From Variovorax sp. N23 (GTDB taxonomy: Bacteria > Pseudomonadota > Gammaproteobacteria > Burkholderiales > Burkholderiaceae_C), in contig NZ_JAOOPY010000021.1 in NCBI RefSeq assembly GCF_025486315.1, positions 1 to 64,000 of the forward strand: a DNA stretch of 64,000 nt, read 5' to 3'. Under the pieces are notes generated by a model. It was not told the origin of the DNA, made no database searches, and saw nothing but the letters and a program-made list of their open reading frames with translations. Below, piece by piece: positions 55,843-64,000 of this stretch; position 1 is the stretch's first letter; every line of letters starts with the position of its first letter. The position numbers and the translations under genes were made by a program.

Positions 55843-56777
55843 TATCTTCTTTCCTCTCGCACATAGGGTTGGCCCAAGGCGCCGGGTTCACCGTCGGCGC
55901 CGCGGCGTGCGATCGCGACCCACACCATCACGGCCAGCGTGATCGCGTAGGGCGTCATCAGCACGAAGTACTGCGGCAGTTGCACGCCGGCCGCGGCGAG
56001 CTGCGGGATCAGGGCCTCGACGCAGCCGAACAGCACCGCGCCGGCCAGCGCCTTCCACGGCGACCAGCGCGCGAAGATCACCAGCCCGACCGCGATCCAG
56101 CCGCGGCCCCCGGTCATGCCGGCGATCCACAGCTTGGTGCTCACGACCGAGATGTAGGCCCCGGCGAGCCCGACCAGCGCCGAGCCCGCGAGCACCGCCG
56201 CGAAGCGCCAGGCCGTCACGCTGATGCCCGCTGCGTCGGCCGCCTGCGGGTTCTCGCCCACCGCGCGCAGGCGCAGGCCGGCGGTGGTGTGCGTGAGGAC
56301 CCACACCACGGCCACGAAGATCGGCAGCGTGAGGTACACGACGATGTTCTGGTCGAACAGCCGGCCCACCAGTGGCAGGGCCGACAACGGCCACAGCGCG
56401 ATGGTGCCGATGCTGCCGACCGCCACGTTGGTCCAGCCGAACAGCGTGCCCGCGAGGCTGGTGAGCCCCTGGCAGAAGAAGACCAGTGCCAGGCCCGCGA
56501 TGACCTGGTTCACGCGCAGCAGGATCGTCATCACGGCGAACAGCACCGACACGGCGCTGGCCGCGAGCATCGCGAGGACCAGCGACACGCCGGGCTGCCC
56601 GAAGGCGATCTGCGCGCCGATGCCGGCCAGCGCACCGACCAGCATCAGCCCTTCGGCGCCGAGCGACAGCACGCCCGCGCGTTCGCAGACGATCAGCCCG
56701 AGTGCGGCGAGCGCATAGGGCACGGCGAAGTCGGGCGCGTTGCCCAGCCAGTTGGTGGCGATGGCGAAGGCGTCCAT
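55842..56777 (-). CDS. BMP-type ABC importer permease (YufQ/NupQ-like)
   Basis: A 311 aa permease of the branched-chain-amino-acid-transporter-like fold used by nucleoside importers. ERAGVLSLGAEGLMLVGALAG, RAVGENPQAADAAGI and GRGWIAVGLVIFARWSP are characteristic. It pairs with the longer permease at 56788. Confidence 0.88.
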   Translation of the reverse strand: MDAFAIATNWLGNAPDFAVPYALAALGLIVCERAGVLSLGAEGLMLVGALAGIGAQIAFGQPGVSLVLAMLAASAVSVLFAVMTILLRVNQVIAGLALVFFCQGLTSLAGTLFGWTNVAVGSIGTIALWPLSALPLVGRLFDQNIVVYLTLPIFVAVVWVLTHTTAGLRLRAVGENPQAADAAGISVTAWRFAAVLAGSALVGLAGAYISVVSTKLWIAGMTGGRGWIAVGLVIFARWSPWKALAGAVLFGCVEALIPQLAAAGVQLPQYFVLMTPYAITLAVMVWVAIARRGADGEPGALGQPYVREERR

Positions 56778-56787
56778 GGCTTCAGTT

Positions 56788-57918
56788 TCAGTTCTTGCTC
56801 ACCACCGCACGAATGCGGTGACGAATGAAGAAGTCCGACGACGCCACGCAGATCACCACGATGGCCTGGATCAGCTGCACCATCGAGAACGGGATTTGGT
56901 AGAACACCTGCAGGTTGCGCCCCGCCACGAAGAGCGCCGCCACCAGCACCGCGACCACCGTCGCAGCCAGCGGGTTGTTGCGCGCCAGGAAGGCGATCAG
57001 GATGCCCGAGAAGCCGTAGCCCGCGAAGAAGCCCTGCGTGAGCCGGCCTTCCTGCCCGGCGACGACGACGAAGCCCGCGATGCCCGACAGCGCGCCCGAC
57101 AGCAGCACGGCCGCCAGGATCATCCGGCGCACCGGCACGCCGACCGCATCGGCCATGCGCGGGTTGGCGTCGACGAAGCGCAGGTACAGCCCGGCGCGGC
57201 TGACGCCCACGAACCACCACGCGAGCAGCGCGACGACGAGCGCCAGGCCGATGGCCGCGGTGCTCACGTTGCCGAACCATTCGGGCAGCCGCTCGAAGGC
57301 GCGGAACTGCGGCGAGTAGGGGAAGGAATCCTTCGGGTCCTTCCACGCGCCGTACACCAGGTGCAGCAGGAAGTTGCTCGCGATGTAGTTGAGCATCAGC
57401 GACGAGATGATCTCGTTCACGCCGAGCTTCAGCTTGAGCAGGGTGGGCGCCAGCGCCCACAGCAGGCCGAGCGCCATCGCCATGACGAGCATCAGCGGCA
57501 GGCGCAGCGCGGCGGGGCCGATGTCGAGGACCGAGATGGCGGTGGCGCCGATCGCGCCCCAGATCATCTGGCCCTCGAGCCCGAGGTTCCAGAAGCGCGC
57601 ACGGAAGGCCATCGACGCCGCGATGCCCACGAGGATCATCGGGGCCGCCTGGAACAGCACGGCCTGCAGGCTCTGCCTGTCGAACAATGTCTGCATCACG
57701 AACTCGTTGAGCAGCTCGTTGGCCGGCACGCCGGCCGCCACGAGGATCGCGGCGGAGACGCCCATGCCGATGGCGAGCGACACGCCGAGGATCAGCGCCT
57801 GCGCGTGCCATGCCATCTGCTGGCGCAGCTCGAGCGCGAAGCGCCGGCTGGCGAGCGGAAGCCGTCGTGTCGCGGGTGCGGCGTCGGTCGAGGGAACGGT
57901 CATTGCAGCGTCAGCCAT
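56788..57918 (-). CDS. BMP-type ABC importer permease (YufP/NupP-like)
   Basis: A 376 aa permease with nine or ten helices. NLGLEGQMIWGAIGATAISV and LGVNEIISSLMLNYIASNFL are the signatures of the nucleoside/purine permease subfamily; FVDANPRMADAVGVPVRRMI marks the coupling region. Its start overlaps the ATPase stop by eight bases. Confidence 0.88.
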   Translation of the reverse strand: MADAAMTVPSTDAAPATRRLPLASRRFALELRQQMAWHAQALILGVSLAIGMGVSAAILVAAGVPANELLNEFVMQTLFDRQSLQAVLFQAAPMILVGIAASMAFRARFWNLGLEGQMIWGAIGATAISVLDIGPAALRLPLMLVMAMALGLLWALAPTLLKLKLGVNEIISSLMLNYIASNFLLHLVYGAWKDPKDSFPYSPQFRAFERLPEWFGNVSTAAIGLALVVALLAWWFVGVSRAGLYLRFVDANPRMADAVGVPVRRMILAAVLLSGALSGIAGFVVVAGQEGRLTQGFFAGYGFSGILIAFLARNNPLAATVVAVLVAALFVAGRNLQVFYQIPFSMVQLIQAIVVICVASSDFFIRHRIRAVVSKN

Positions 57919-59431
57919 GGTCCGTCATCGCCTGGCCGACCGCCTGCCGGTCCGCCGGTTGATCGAACTCGGCCACGATGCGCCCGCGCGTCATCACGCC
58001 GACGCGGTCGGCCAGCGCCAGCACCTCGTCGAGGTCCTCGCTGATGAGCAGCACTGCGGCGCCCGCGTCGCGCGCGGCCAGCAGGCGCGCATGCACCTCG
58101 GCACCCGCGCGCACGTCGAGCCCGCGGCTGGGGCTGTGCGCCAGCACGATGCGCGGGGCACGGCCGAACTCGCGCGCCAGCACCAGCTTCTGCGCATTGC
58201 CGCCCGAGAGCAGCGCGGCCTTCTGGCCGAGGCTGCGCACGCCCTGCACATCGAACTGTTCGACCGCCGCCTGCGCATCGGCTTCGAGCGTCCGCGTGTC
58301 GAGCCGCCACGGCGAGCCGTAGCGGCCCGCGTGCACCTGGCCGATGCCGAAGTTCTCGGCCACCGTCAGCGCACCCGCGAGCGCGAGGCCGTAGCGATCG
58401 GCCGGGATGGCGGCGAACTGCAGGCTGCGCCGCTGTGCGCTGGACATGTTCTTCAGGTCGCCGACATCCTGCAGCGTGATCTGGCCCTCGATGTCCTTGT
58501 CGAGGCCCATCAGCGCCGCGGCCAGCTCGCCTTGGCCGTTGCCGCCGACGCCGGCCAGCCCGTAGATTTCGCCGGCCTTCAACTCCAGGTCGACGCCGTC
58601 GAGCGCGGGCCGTCCGCCGGCCGACGCACTGCGCAGGCCGCGCACCGTGAGCCGTGGCGCACCGGCGGCGACGCCATCGCGTCGGCGCTGCGGCACCGCG
58701 ACCGAATCGCCGACCGTGAGCTGCACCAGTTCGGCGACGGCCACCTGCTTGGGGTCGACCGTCTTCACCGTGCGGCCGCCGCGCATCACGGTCACGCGGT
58801 CGGCGTAGGTCTTTACGTCGGCCATCTTGTGCGTGACCAGCACGACGGCAGCGCCGCTGCGCGCGAGCGCCTGCACGGTCGACAGCAGGCGCTCGGCCTC
58901 CGCGTCGGTCAGCACGGCGGTCGGCTCGTCGAGGATCAGGATGCGCGCGCCGGCCAGCAGCACCTTGAGGATCTCGACGCGCTGCTGCTCGGCGATCGAC
59001 AGGCGTGCGACGCGCTGTGTCGGGTCGATGTCGAAACCCAGTTCGTCGGTCTTGGCGCGGATCTGCGCTTCCAGCTGGCCAAGCCGCTTGCGGTGGCTGC
59101 CTTCGCCGGTCGCCAGCGGATGGCCCAGCAGGATGTTCTCGGCCACGGTGAACGGCCTCACCAGCTTGAAGTGCTGGTGCACCATGCCGATGCGGTGGTG
59201 CGCGGCGTCGCGCGGCCCGCTCAGCTGCACCGGGTTGTCGTCGACCCACATCCGGCCGGCCTCGGGCGCATAGAGCCCGGCCGCGATGTTCATCAGCGAC
59301 GACTTGCCCGCGCCGTTCTCGCCCAGCAGCGCATGCACCTCGCCCCAGCGCGCGTCGAAGTCCGCGTCGATCAGCGCCTGGAAGCCGTCGAAGGACTTGC
59401 CGATGCCGGTGAGCTGCAATGCGCGCTTCAT
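57911..59431 (-). CDS. BMP-type ABC importer ATP-binding protein, two ATPase domains (YufO/NupO-like)
   Basis: A 506 aa duplicated ATPase. First half: Walker A LLGENGAGKSS, signature SIAEQQRVEILKVL, Walker B ILILDEPTAVLT. The second half has a degenerate Walker A (AGVGGNGQGE) and signature LSGGNAQKLVLAREF, as in other CUT2/BMP transporters where only one site hydrolyses well. ATG at 59431 is nine bases after the BMP stop. Confidence 0.9.
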   Translation of the reverse strand: MKRALQLTGIGKSFDGFQALIDADFDARWGEVHALLGENGAGKSSLMNIAAGLYAPEAGRMWVDDNPVQLSGPRDAAHHRIGMVHQHFKLVRPFTVAENILLGHPLATGEGSHRKRLGQLEAQIRAKTDELGFDIDPTQRVARLSIAEQQRVEILKVLLAGARILILDEPTAVLTDAEAERLLSTVQALARSGAAVVLVTHKMADVKTYADRVTVMRGGRTVKTVDPKQVAVAELVQLTVGDSVAVPQRRRDGVAAGAPRLTVRGLRSASAGGRPALDGVDLELKAGEIYGLAGVGGNGQGELAAALMGLDKDIEGQITLQDVGDLKNMSSAQRRSLQFAAIPADRYGLALAGALTVAENFGIGQVHAGRYGSPWRLDTRTLEADAQAAVEQFDVQGVRSLGQKAALLSGGNAQKLVLAREFGRAPRIVLAHSPSRGLDVRAGAEVHARLLAARDAGAAVLLISEDLDEVLALADRVGVMTRGRIVAEFDQPADRQAVGQAMTDHG

Positions 59432-59439
59432 GCCTGGCG

Positions 59440-60531
59440 TCACTTCTGCGTGACCACGCCCTTGACGTACCAGTCCATCTTCCAGAGGTCGGCGTCCGAC
59501 AGCACGGCGCCGGCGGCGACGCGTTCCTTGCCCTCGCGGTCCTTCAGCGGGCCGGCGTAGATCTGCTTGCCCTTCATCAAGGCGTCGCGCTCGGCCGTGA
59601 TGAGCGCGGCCTTGTCCTTGGGCACGCCCGCGCCGAAGCCGGCGATGTCGGTGCCGCCGTCCTTCATCGCGATGAAGGCGCCGTAGGGCGCGGGCTTCCA
59701 GCCGCCGGCCATGATCTTCTTGAGTTCGGGCGTCAAGAACTTGTCCCAGACCCAGACCGACGAGCACAGCGTGGCCTTGGGTGCGAACTGGCGCAGGTCG
59801 CGGTGGTGGCCGGTGCCGTACACGCCGCGCTCCTGCGCGACGATCTGCGGCGTGGGCGAGTCGACGTGCTGGCCGATCACGTCGGCGCCCTGGTCGATCA
59901 GCGCCATGGCCGCAGCGCGTTCCTTCACCGGGTCGTTCCAGGCGCCGGTGTAGATCACGTTGACGGTGGCGTTCGGGTTCATCTTCTGCGCACCGAGCGC
60001 GAAGGCGTTGACGGTCCAGTTCACGACGCCGAAGGGGTTGGCCGCGACGAAGCCCAGCTTGCCGCTCTTGGACGCCGCGCCGGCCGCCATGCCGCACAGG
60101 TACTGGCTCTCGTAGGTGCGGCCGTAGAAGGATTCGAGGTTGGCACCGTTGGTGGTGCCCGAGCCGTTGAGGAAGGCGACGTCGGGGTACTTGGCTGCCA
60201 GTTCCTTGAAGGCGTCGGAATAGCCGAAGGCGGTGCCGATCACGATGTTGGCGCCGCGCGAGATGAAGCGCTCGGCCGCCGGCTTGATGGCGGAGGCGTC
60301 CTCGGGCACGTTCTCGACGAACTGGATCTTTTTGCCGATGGCCGCCTCGATCTTGAGCCGCGCCTCGTCGAAGGCCTGCGTCCAGCCGCCGTCGTTCTTC
60401 GGGCCGAAGTAGATCATCGCGATCTTCGGCTCGCCCTTGAGGGTGAAGCCATCGGCGGCCACGGCGGCCCCCGGTAGCGCTGCACATGCCACCAGCGCCG
60501 CAACGGCGCAAGAAATCGATCGACGCAACAT
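59440..60531 (-). CDS. BMP family substrate-binding protein
   Basis: A 363 aa exported protein with a signal peptide (MLRRSISCAVAALVACAAL, cleavage near VAA-ADG). KIAMIYFGPKNDGGWTQAFD, FGYSDAFKELAAKYPDVAFL and GTTNGANLESFYGRTYESQYL are typical of the BMP/Med family, whose members bind nucleosides or related purine and pyrimidine compounds. No lipobox is seen. It is the first gene of this transporter. Confidence 0.88.
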   Translation of the reverse strand: MLRRSISCAVAALVACAALPGAAVAADGFTLKGEPKIAMIYFGPKNDGGWTQAFDEARLKIEAAIGKKIQFVENVPEDASAIKPAAERFISRGANIVIGTAFGYSDAFKELAAKYPDVAFLNGSGTTNGANLESFYGRTYESQYLCGMAAGAASKSGKLGFVAANPFGVVNWTVNAFALGAQKMNPNATVNVIYTGAWNDPVKERAAAMALIDQGADVIGQHVDSPTPQIVAQERGVYGTGHHRDLRQFAPKATLCSSVWVWDKFLTPELKKIMAGGWKPAPYGAFIAMKDGGTDIAGFGAGVPKDKAALITAERDALMKGKQIYAGPLKDREGKERVAAGAVLSDADLWKMDWYVKGVVTQK

Positions 60532-60583
60532 GACTCTGACCTTTCAGGCGGGAAGAAAAAAGGAAGGGAGGGCGGCGGCGCGT

Positions 60584-60970
60584 CTACATCATGAAGTTGA
60601 TGCGGAACACGTTGCCTTCGGGATCGAGCAGCACCGACTGGTACCAGTTGTAGTAGGTCTCGTAGGGCGCCTTGATGAGCGTCGCGCCGGCGTCGATGGC
60701 GACCGGCACCATGCGGTCGACCTCGTCCTTCGAATCGACGTCGATGTTCAGCAGGAACTTCACGCCGCGCGTGTCGGAGAACTCGGCCAGGTGCAGCAGT
60801 GCGTAGGCATCGAGCGCGTTGAAGCCCAGGCTCGATTTGCCGGTGTCGAGCCCGCGGAAGATCGGCGAGCGGATCGCCTCGATCTCGGGGAAGCCGAATA
60901 CGCGCTGGTAGAAGCCGCTGAGCGCGACCACGTCTTTGGCGAAGACGTTGACGTAGGAGAGGTGGGGCAT
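60584..60970 (-). CDS. VOC-fold (glyoxalase/dioxygenase superfamily) protein
   Basis: A 128 aa vicinal-oxygen-chelate domain: LSYVNVFAKDVVALSGFYQR, FGFPEI, a glyoxalase-type beta-alpha-beta repeat and LLDPEGNVFRINFM. Metal ligands cannot be fixed with confidence. The start at 60970 gives the standard N-terminus. It leads the transporter block, 52 bases upstream, and may act on the imported substrate or a ring-cleavage product. Confidence 0.82.
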   Translation of the reverse strand: MPHLSYVNVFAKDVVALSGFYQRVFGFPEIEAIRSPIFRGLDTGKSSLGFNALDAYALLHLAEFSDTRGVKFLLNIDVDSKDEVDRMVPVAIDAGATLIKAPYETYYNWYQSVLLDPEGNVFRINFMM

Positions 60971-61052
60971 GTCAGTTTGTCTCTTCGGTGTGCTACTTGT
61001 CTTGTTCTGAACGCTGTTGTTCGGGACGCGTGCGCAGGCCACCGGGTACTCC

Positions 61053-61242
61053 CCTCCGCGAATGTCCCCCGCCTTCGGCTCCTCCTTTATTTCGCTGCGG
61101 GGAGCACCCGGCACCCTGCACACGTGGACGCGATGGGGGTGTGCAGCCGTTGAGCACCAACTGCGCGTCTCGATCACGTCGATGGAGTGCCTTGCGCAGC
61201 GAAATAAAGGAGGAGGCCGCAGGCCGGGGGACATTCGCGGAG
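61053..61242. repeat. Dispersed inverted-repeat element, copy B
   Basis: Left arm about 61053-61100 (CTCCGCGAATGTCCCCC ... TTATTTCGCTGCGGGG) and right arm about 61194-61242 (GCGCAGCGAAATAAAGGAGG ... CGCGGAG) match those of copy A at 16754-16947. The central segment shares only short words (GTCGATGG, GTGC). It fills the 354 bp gap between the VOC gene and the dioxygenase gene; nothing else is seen in that gap. Confidence 0.8.
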
Positions 61243-61324
61243 CAAGGTACCCCGTCGGCGTGATCGCGCCCCGGACCAGGCGCGTCACGTGAAACCCGGA
61301 GAATCCAGAAGCAAGTCGTCATGC

Positions 61325-62326
61325 TCAGGCCGTCGCCTTGGTCCCACCGAAGGTCGTTTGTTTGACGAACTTGGAGGTCAGGTGGTCGCCCGAAGAGATG
61401 GGCGCGTACTTGGGCTGCTCACCCGGCGCCAGGCAGCTCGGCAGGCATTCCACCATCGCGTCGTAATTCGGCTGGTGGAAGAACACCAGCGACTGCCGGC
61501 GGTTGCTGCTGGCCACCTCGAAGGGCGGGTTGACCACGCGGTGCAGTGTCGACACCCACTGGTCGTTGGTCCATTGCATCATCAGGTCGGCGATGTTCAC
61601 GACCAGGCCGTCCTCGATCTGCGGCACGTCGACCCACTGGCCGGCCTTGTTGAAGACCTGCAGCCCCTTGTCGTCGGGCAGCACGATGGTGAGGCTGCCG
61701 TAGTCGCTGTGCGCACCGGCGCGCAGCTGGCCCGGCAGCGGCGCCTCTTTCTGCGGCGGGTAGCTCAGCACGCGGAACATGCTGATGTGCCTGTCGATCT
61801 TGTCGTCGAAGAAAGTCTCGGGCAGCTTCAGCCCGAGCGCGAAGATGCGCATGAGCGAGCGCGAGAGATCGCTCATCGCCGCGAAGTAGCCTTCGTAGGC
61901 TTCGCGAAAGCCCGGGATCGGCGGCCAGCTGTTGGGCTCGAAGTGCGGGCCGGCGGCCGGGCCGCGGTGGTAGTCGTCGTCGGGCACGCCCGAGGGGCCG
62001 ATCGAGAACGACTCCTTCAGGTCGCCGGGGGCGGCTTCCTCCAGGCTGTACGACAGGCCTTCCTCGCCGACCGCGCTGTAGCCGCGCACCGCGTCTTCGC
62101 GCGGACGGTCGACCTTGCGCTTCTCGGCCAGCGGCAGCGCGAAGAACTGGCGCGAGAGCGCCGACACGCGGGCGATCAACGCGGGGTCGATGCCGTGGTT
62201 GGTGATGACCAGGAAGCCGATGCTGCGGCAGGCCTCGTCCACCTTCTGCGCCAGCGCGGCGCGCGTGTCCGGCGTGCCCTCGAAGTAGGGCGCCAGGTCG
62301 ATGATCGGTACGGACAGCAGGGTCAT
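61325..62326 (-). CDS. Isopenicillin-N-synthase-like 2-oxoglutarate/Fe(II) dioxygenase (1)
   Basis: A 333 aa oxygenase of the same superfamily as the protein at 54149 but not a close duplicate. Iron ligands: His-x-Asp in GAHSDYGSLTIV and His in STLHRVVNPPF; the 2-oxoglutarate Arg-x-Ser is in NRRQSLVFF. The N-terminus SVPIIDLAPYFEG with the CRSIGFLVITNHGI helix is typical. ATG at 62326 is chosen. It faces the RutR-like regulator gene across 177 bp and is probably the first gene controlled by it. Confidence 0.87.
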   Translation of the reverse strand: MTLLSVPIIDLAPYFEGTPDTRAALAQKVDEACRSIGFLVITNHGIDPALIARVSALSRQFFALPLAEKRKVDRPREDAVRGYSAVGEEGLSYSLEEAAPGDLKESFSIGPSGVPDDDYHRGPAAGPHFEPNSWPPIPGFREAYEGYFAAMSDLSRSLMRIFALGLKLPETFFDDKIDRHISMFRVLSYPPQKEAPLPGQLRAGAHSDYGSLTIVLPDDKGLQVFNKAGQWVDVPQIEDGLVVNIADLMMQWTNDQWVSTLHRVVNPPFEVASSNRRQSLVFFHQPNYDAMVECLPSCLAPGEQPKYAPISSGDHLTSKFVKQTTFGGTKATA

Positions 62327-62392
62327 GTCGTCATTCCTTGATCCGGCGCGAGGACGCGCGCGGCTCGGTGTGGCATGCAACGTCTGTGCCAG

Positions 62393-62412
62393 TTGGACCA
62401 AATGGACAAATG
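62393..62412. promoter_or_regulatory. Candidate operator in the dioxygenase/regulator gap
   Basis: TTGGACCAAATGGACAAATG holds a tandem TGGAC(C/A)AA and an imperfect dyad TTGG-ACCA/TGG-ACAA that recalls the RutR site TTGACCA-N2-TGGTCAA. It sits between the dioxygenase start (62326) and the regulator start (62504). Confidence 0.35.
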
Positions 62413-62503
62413 CGTTACCGTGGCCGCCGCCGCACCAAGCGGGTACGGGTCGTGCAAGCGGATGTGCACGCTCGACGAGCAACGCAGAAGAAGGCACCAG
62501 GAC

Positions 62504-63241
62504 ATGGCAAAGACGACAGGGAGCAGCGCGGGGAAGCCCACCACCAAGCCGATTTCCAAACCGGTCGCCAAGCCGTCGCAGCGCGTGCTGGCCAAGCGGG
62601 CGCCGGCCGCGCGCGGGCCGGCCGCGATCAACCGCCGCCTGCGGCAGATCGAGGACAAGCGCAGCGTCATCCTGGCCGCGGCGCTGGGCCTGTTCTCGCG
62701 CTACGGGCTGCACGGCACCAGCATCGACCAGGTGGCCGCGCGCGCCGATGTCTCCAAGAGCAACCTGCTCTATTACTTCGCCAACAAGGAAGAGCTGTAT
62801 GTCTGCGTGCTGCGCGACCTGCTCACCGTGTGGCTCGAGCCGCTGCGCGGCTTCAGTGTGGAACAGGACCCGCGCGAGGCCATCGCCGACTACATCCGCC
62901 GCAAGCTGGTGATCTCGCGCGACCGGCCCGATGCGTCGCGCCTGTTCTGCCTCGAGATGATCCAGGGCGCACCACTGTTGCGCGACGAACTCGGCCGCGA
63001 GCTGCGCGACCTGGTCGAGCGCAAGTCGGAGGTCATCCGCGCCTGGGTCGCGGCCGGCAAGCTGGGCCCGGTGGACCCGCACCACTTGATCTTCGCGCTG
63101 TGGGCCACCACCCAGCACTACGCCGACTTCGGCGTGCAGGTGCAGGCCATCACCGGCCGCACGCTCGACGACCCGGCCTTCTTCGAGCAGGCGGTGGAGA
63201 ACGTGCAGCGCATCGTGCTGCAGGGCATCGCGGCGGACTGA
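62504..63241 (+). CDS. TetR-family regulator, RutR-like
   Basis: A 245 aa repressor. A basic, Lys/Pro-rich N-terminal tail of about 45 residues (KPTTKPISKPVAKPSQRV) precedes the helix-turn-helix (ILAAALGLFSRYGLHGTSIDQVAARADVSKSNLLYYFANKEEL). The C-terminal domain FCLEMIQGAPLLRDELGRELRDLV resembles RutR (YcdC-type), which senses uracil and thymine. ATG at 62504 (MAKTTG) is preferred; an upstream start at 62375 would read through the promoter. Convergence with rutF and divergence from the dioxygenase gene suggest it controls both pyrimidine functions. Confidence 0.82.
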   Translation: MAKTTGSSAGKPTTKPISKPVAKPSQRVLAKRAPAARGPAAINRRLRQIEDKRSVILAAALGLFSRYGLHGTSIDQVAARADVSKSNLLYYFANKEELYVCVLRDLLTVWLEPLRGFSVEQDPREAIADYIRRKLVISRDRPDASRLFCLEMIQGAPLLRDELGRELRDLVERKSEVIRAWVAAGKLGPVDPHHLIFALWATTQHYADFGVQVQAITGRTLDDPAFFEQAVENVQRIVLQGIAAD

Positions 63242-63266
63242 CCTAGTGGCCGGGCCTTGGGCGGCC

Positions 63267-63752
63267 TTAATCCGCCGTCGTCACGAGGCCGTGGTAGCGC
63301 CGGTCGAAGTAGACGAGCCCGTGCGCCGTGTCGCCGAGCGTGATGGCGGCCACCTCGCAGAACAGCACGTCGTGCGTGCCGACGGCGGTGCTGCGCACCA
63401 CGCGGCAATCGAAGGACACGGCGGCGCCGTCGAGCATCGGCGAGCCGGTGGTGCCTGCGTGCCAGCGGCCGGCCGCGAAGCGCTCGTCCATCGGCGTCTT
63501 GCCGCCGAACACGCCGGAGAGTTCCTGATGCCCTGGGGCCAGCACGTTCACACACAGCACGCCATTGGCCTCGAAGGCCGGGTACACCGAGGCCGTCCGG
63601 TTCAGGCAGATCAGCAGCGTGGGCGGCTCGTCGGTGACGCTGCACACGGCCGAGGCCGTGAAGCCCGCGCGGCCGGCCGGCCCGTCGGTCGTGATGATGT
63701 TGACGGCCGCGCCCAGGCGCGACATCGCGTTGCGGTAGTCGGCCTTCTGCAT
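63267..63752 (-). CDS. rutF: Pyrimidine-utilisation flavin reductase RutF
   Basis: A 161 aa FMN/flavin reductase-domain protein (MQKADYRNAMSRLGAAVNII, FTASAVCSVTDEPPTLLICLN, GTHDVLFCEVAAITLGD). RutF supplies reduced FMN to the RutA monooxygenase that opens the uracil ring. It is followed upstream (higher coordinates) by rutE with a 15 bp gap; rutA-D would lie beyond the window. Confidence 0.9.
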   Translation of the reverse strand: MQKADYRNAMSRLGAAVNIITTDGPAGRAGFTASAVCSVTDEPPTLLICLNRTASVYPAFEANGVLCVNVLAPGHQELSGVFGGKTPMDERFAAGRWHAGTTGSPMLDGAAVSFDCRVVRSTAVGTHDVLFCEVAAITLGDTAHGLVYFDRRYHGLVTTAD

Positions 63753-63767
63753 GGAAACGTCCTTGGG

Positions 63768-64000
63768 TCAGGCGAGCGCGCAGGCGTCGGCGAAGTCCAG
63801 CCGCGGCAGGCGGCCGAACACCTTCGATGCGTCGCCATGGCCGAGGTTGATCAGGAAGTTGGCGGTCCAGGTCGTGCCGCCGAAGAAGGCGGCGTCGACC
63901 TTGGCCTTGTCGAAGCCCGACATTGGGCCGGCGTCCAGGCCCAGCGAACGGGCCGCGAGGATCAGGTAGGCCGCCTGCAGCGTGCCGTTGCGGAAGGCGG
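63768..64000 (-). CDS. rutE: Malonic semialdehyde reductase RutE (3' part)
   Basis: Only the last 76 codons are in the window; the gene continues past 64000. The visible part, FRNGTLQAAYLILAARSLGL then DAGPMSGFDKAKVDAAFFGG, and the end PRLDFADACALA, match RutE of the nitroreductase family, which reduces malonic semialdehyde from uracil breakdown to 3-hydroxypropionate. It lies directly upstream of rutF on the same strand. Confidence 0.88.
   Translation of the reverse strand, partial: AFRNGTLQAAYLILAARSLGLDAGPMSGFDKAKVDAAFFGGTTWTANFLINLGHGDASKVFGRLPRLDFADACALA

Noticed and set aside
61281..61296. parS-like sequence GTCACGTGAAACC
   Set aside because: Only the right half matches; the left half has three mismatches and it lies far from the par genes.

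Overview
The window is high-GC betaproteobacterial chromosome, most likely from the family Comamonadaceae and Variovorax-like. That is an inference from codon bias, a phasin gene, polyamine-type and BMP-type ABC operons, an exosortase gene and family-typical dispersed repeats; no rRNA or other marker is present to confirm it. Several signals place the window close to the replication origin: mnmG-rsmG-parA-parB, two parS sites inside mnmG and rsmG, and a 590 bp gene-free, AT-richer stretch (32027-32616) with DnaA-box-like sites, a DnaA-trio run and an AT-rich tract.

Layout. 1-4.8 kb is an acquired block (MFS transporter, short tyrosine recombinase, acyltransferase, two unknowns) whose right edge cuts into a yihY/brkB gene. 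4.8-9 kb holds an RlmN-like radical SAM enzyme, a metallophosphoesterase and a phasin. 9.2-13.2 kb holds a decayed DUF4130/UdgX gene and the ybhN-clsB-ybhP lipid operon. 13.4-20.5 kb holds small envelope proteins and a polyamine-type ABC operon with an Asp/Glu-racemase-like gene. 20.8-32.0 kb is an envelope block: a VIT/vWA protein with a PEP-CTERM-like tail, its exosortase and a GT51 transglycosylase on the minus strand, divergent from creD and a class A PBP, followed by creC and creB. A perfect CreB box (TTCAC-N6-TTCAC) lies in the shared divergent promoter.

32.0-41 kb carries the candidate origin, a TerB/DUF697 protein, a copper module (cueR, copZ, copA with two divergent CueR-type promoters), a TctD/TctE-like two-component pair, an OYE reductase, a GST and a DUF1328 protein. 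41-46.8 kb is the mnmG-rsmG-lysE-parA-hydrolase-parB segment. 46.8-50.2 kb holds an FAD-linked oxidase, a PduO-type cobalamin adenosyltransferase and small secreted proteins.

50.2-62.3 kb is a tightly packed minus-strand cluster: two complete ABC importers (BMP/nucleoside type and polyamine type), an isochorismatase-fold hydrolase, two isopenicillin-N-synthase-like 2-oxoglutarate dioxygenases and a VOC protein. It faces a RutR-like regulator and lies next to rutF and rutE. I read it as a putative uptake and oxidative breakdown route for a nitrogen heterocycle such as a pyrimidine or modified nucleobase. No tRNA, rRNA or CRISPR array was recognised.
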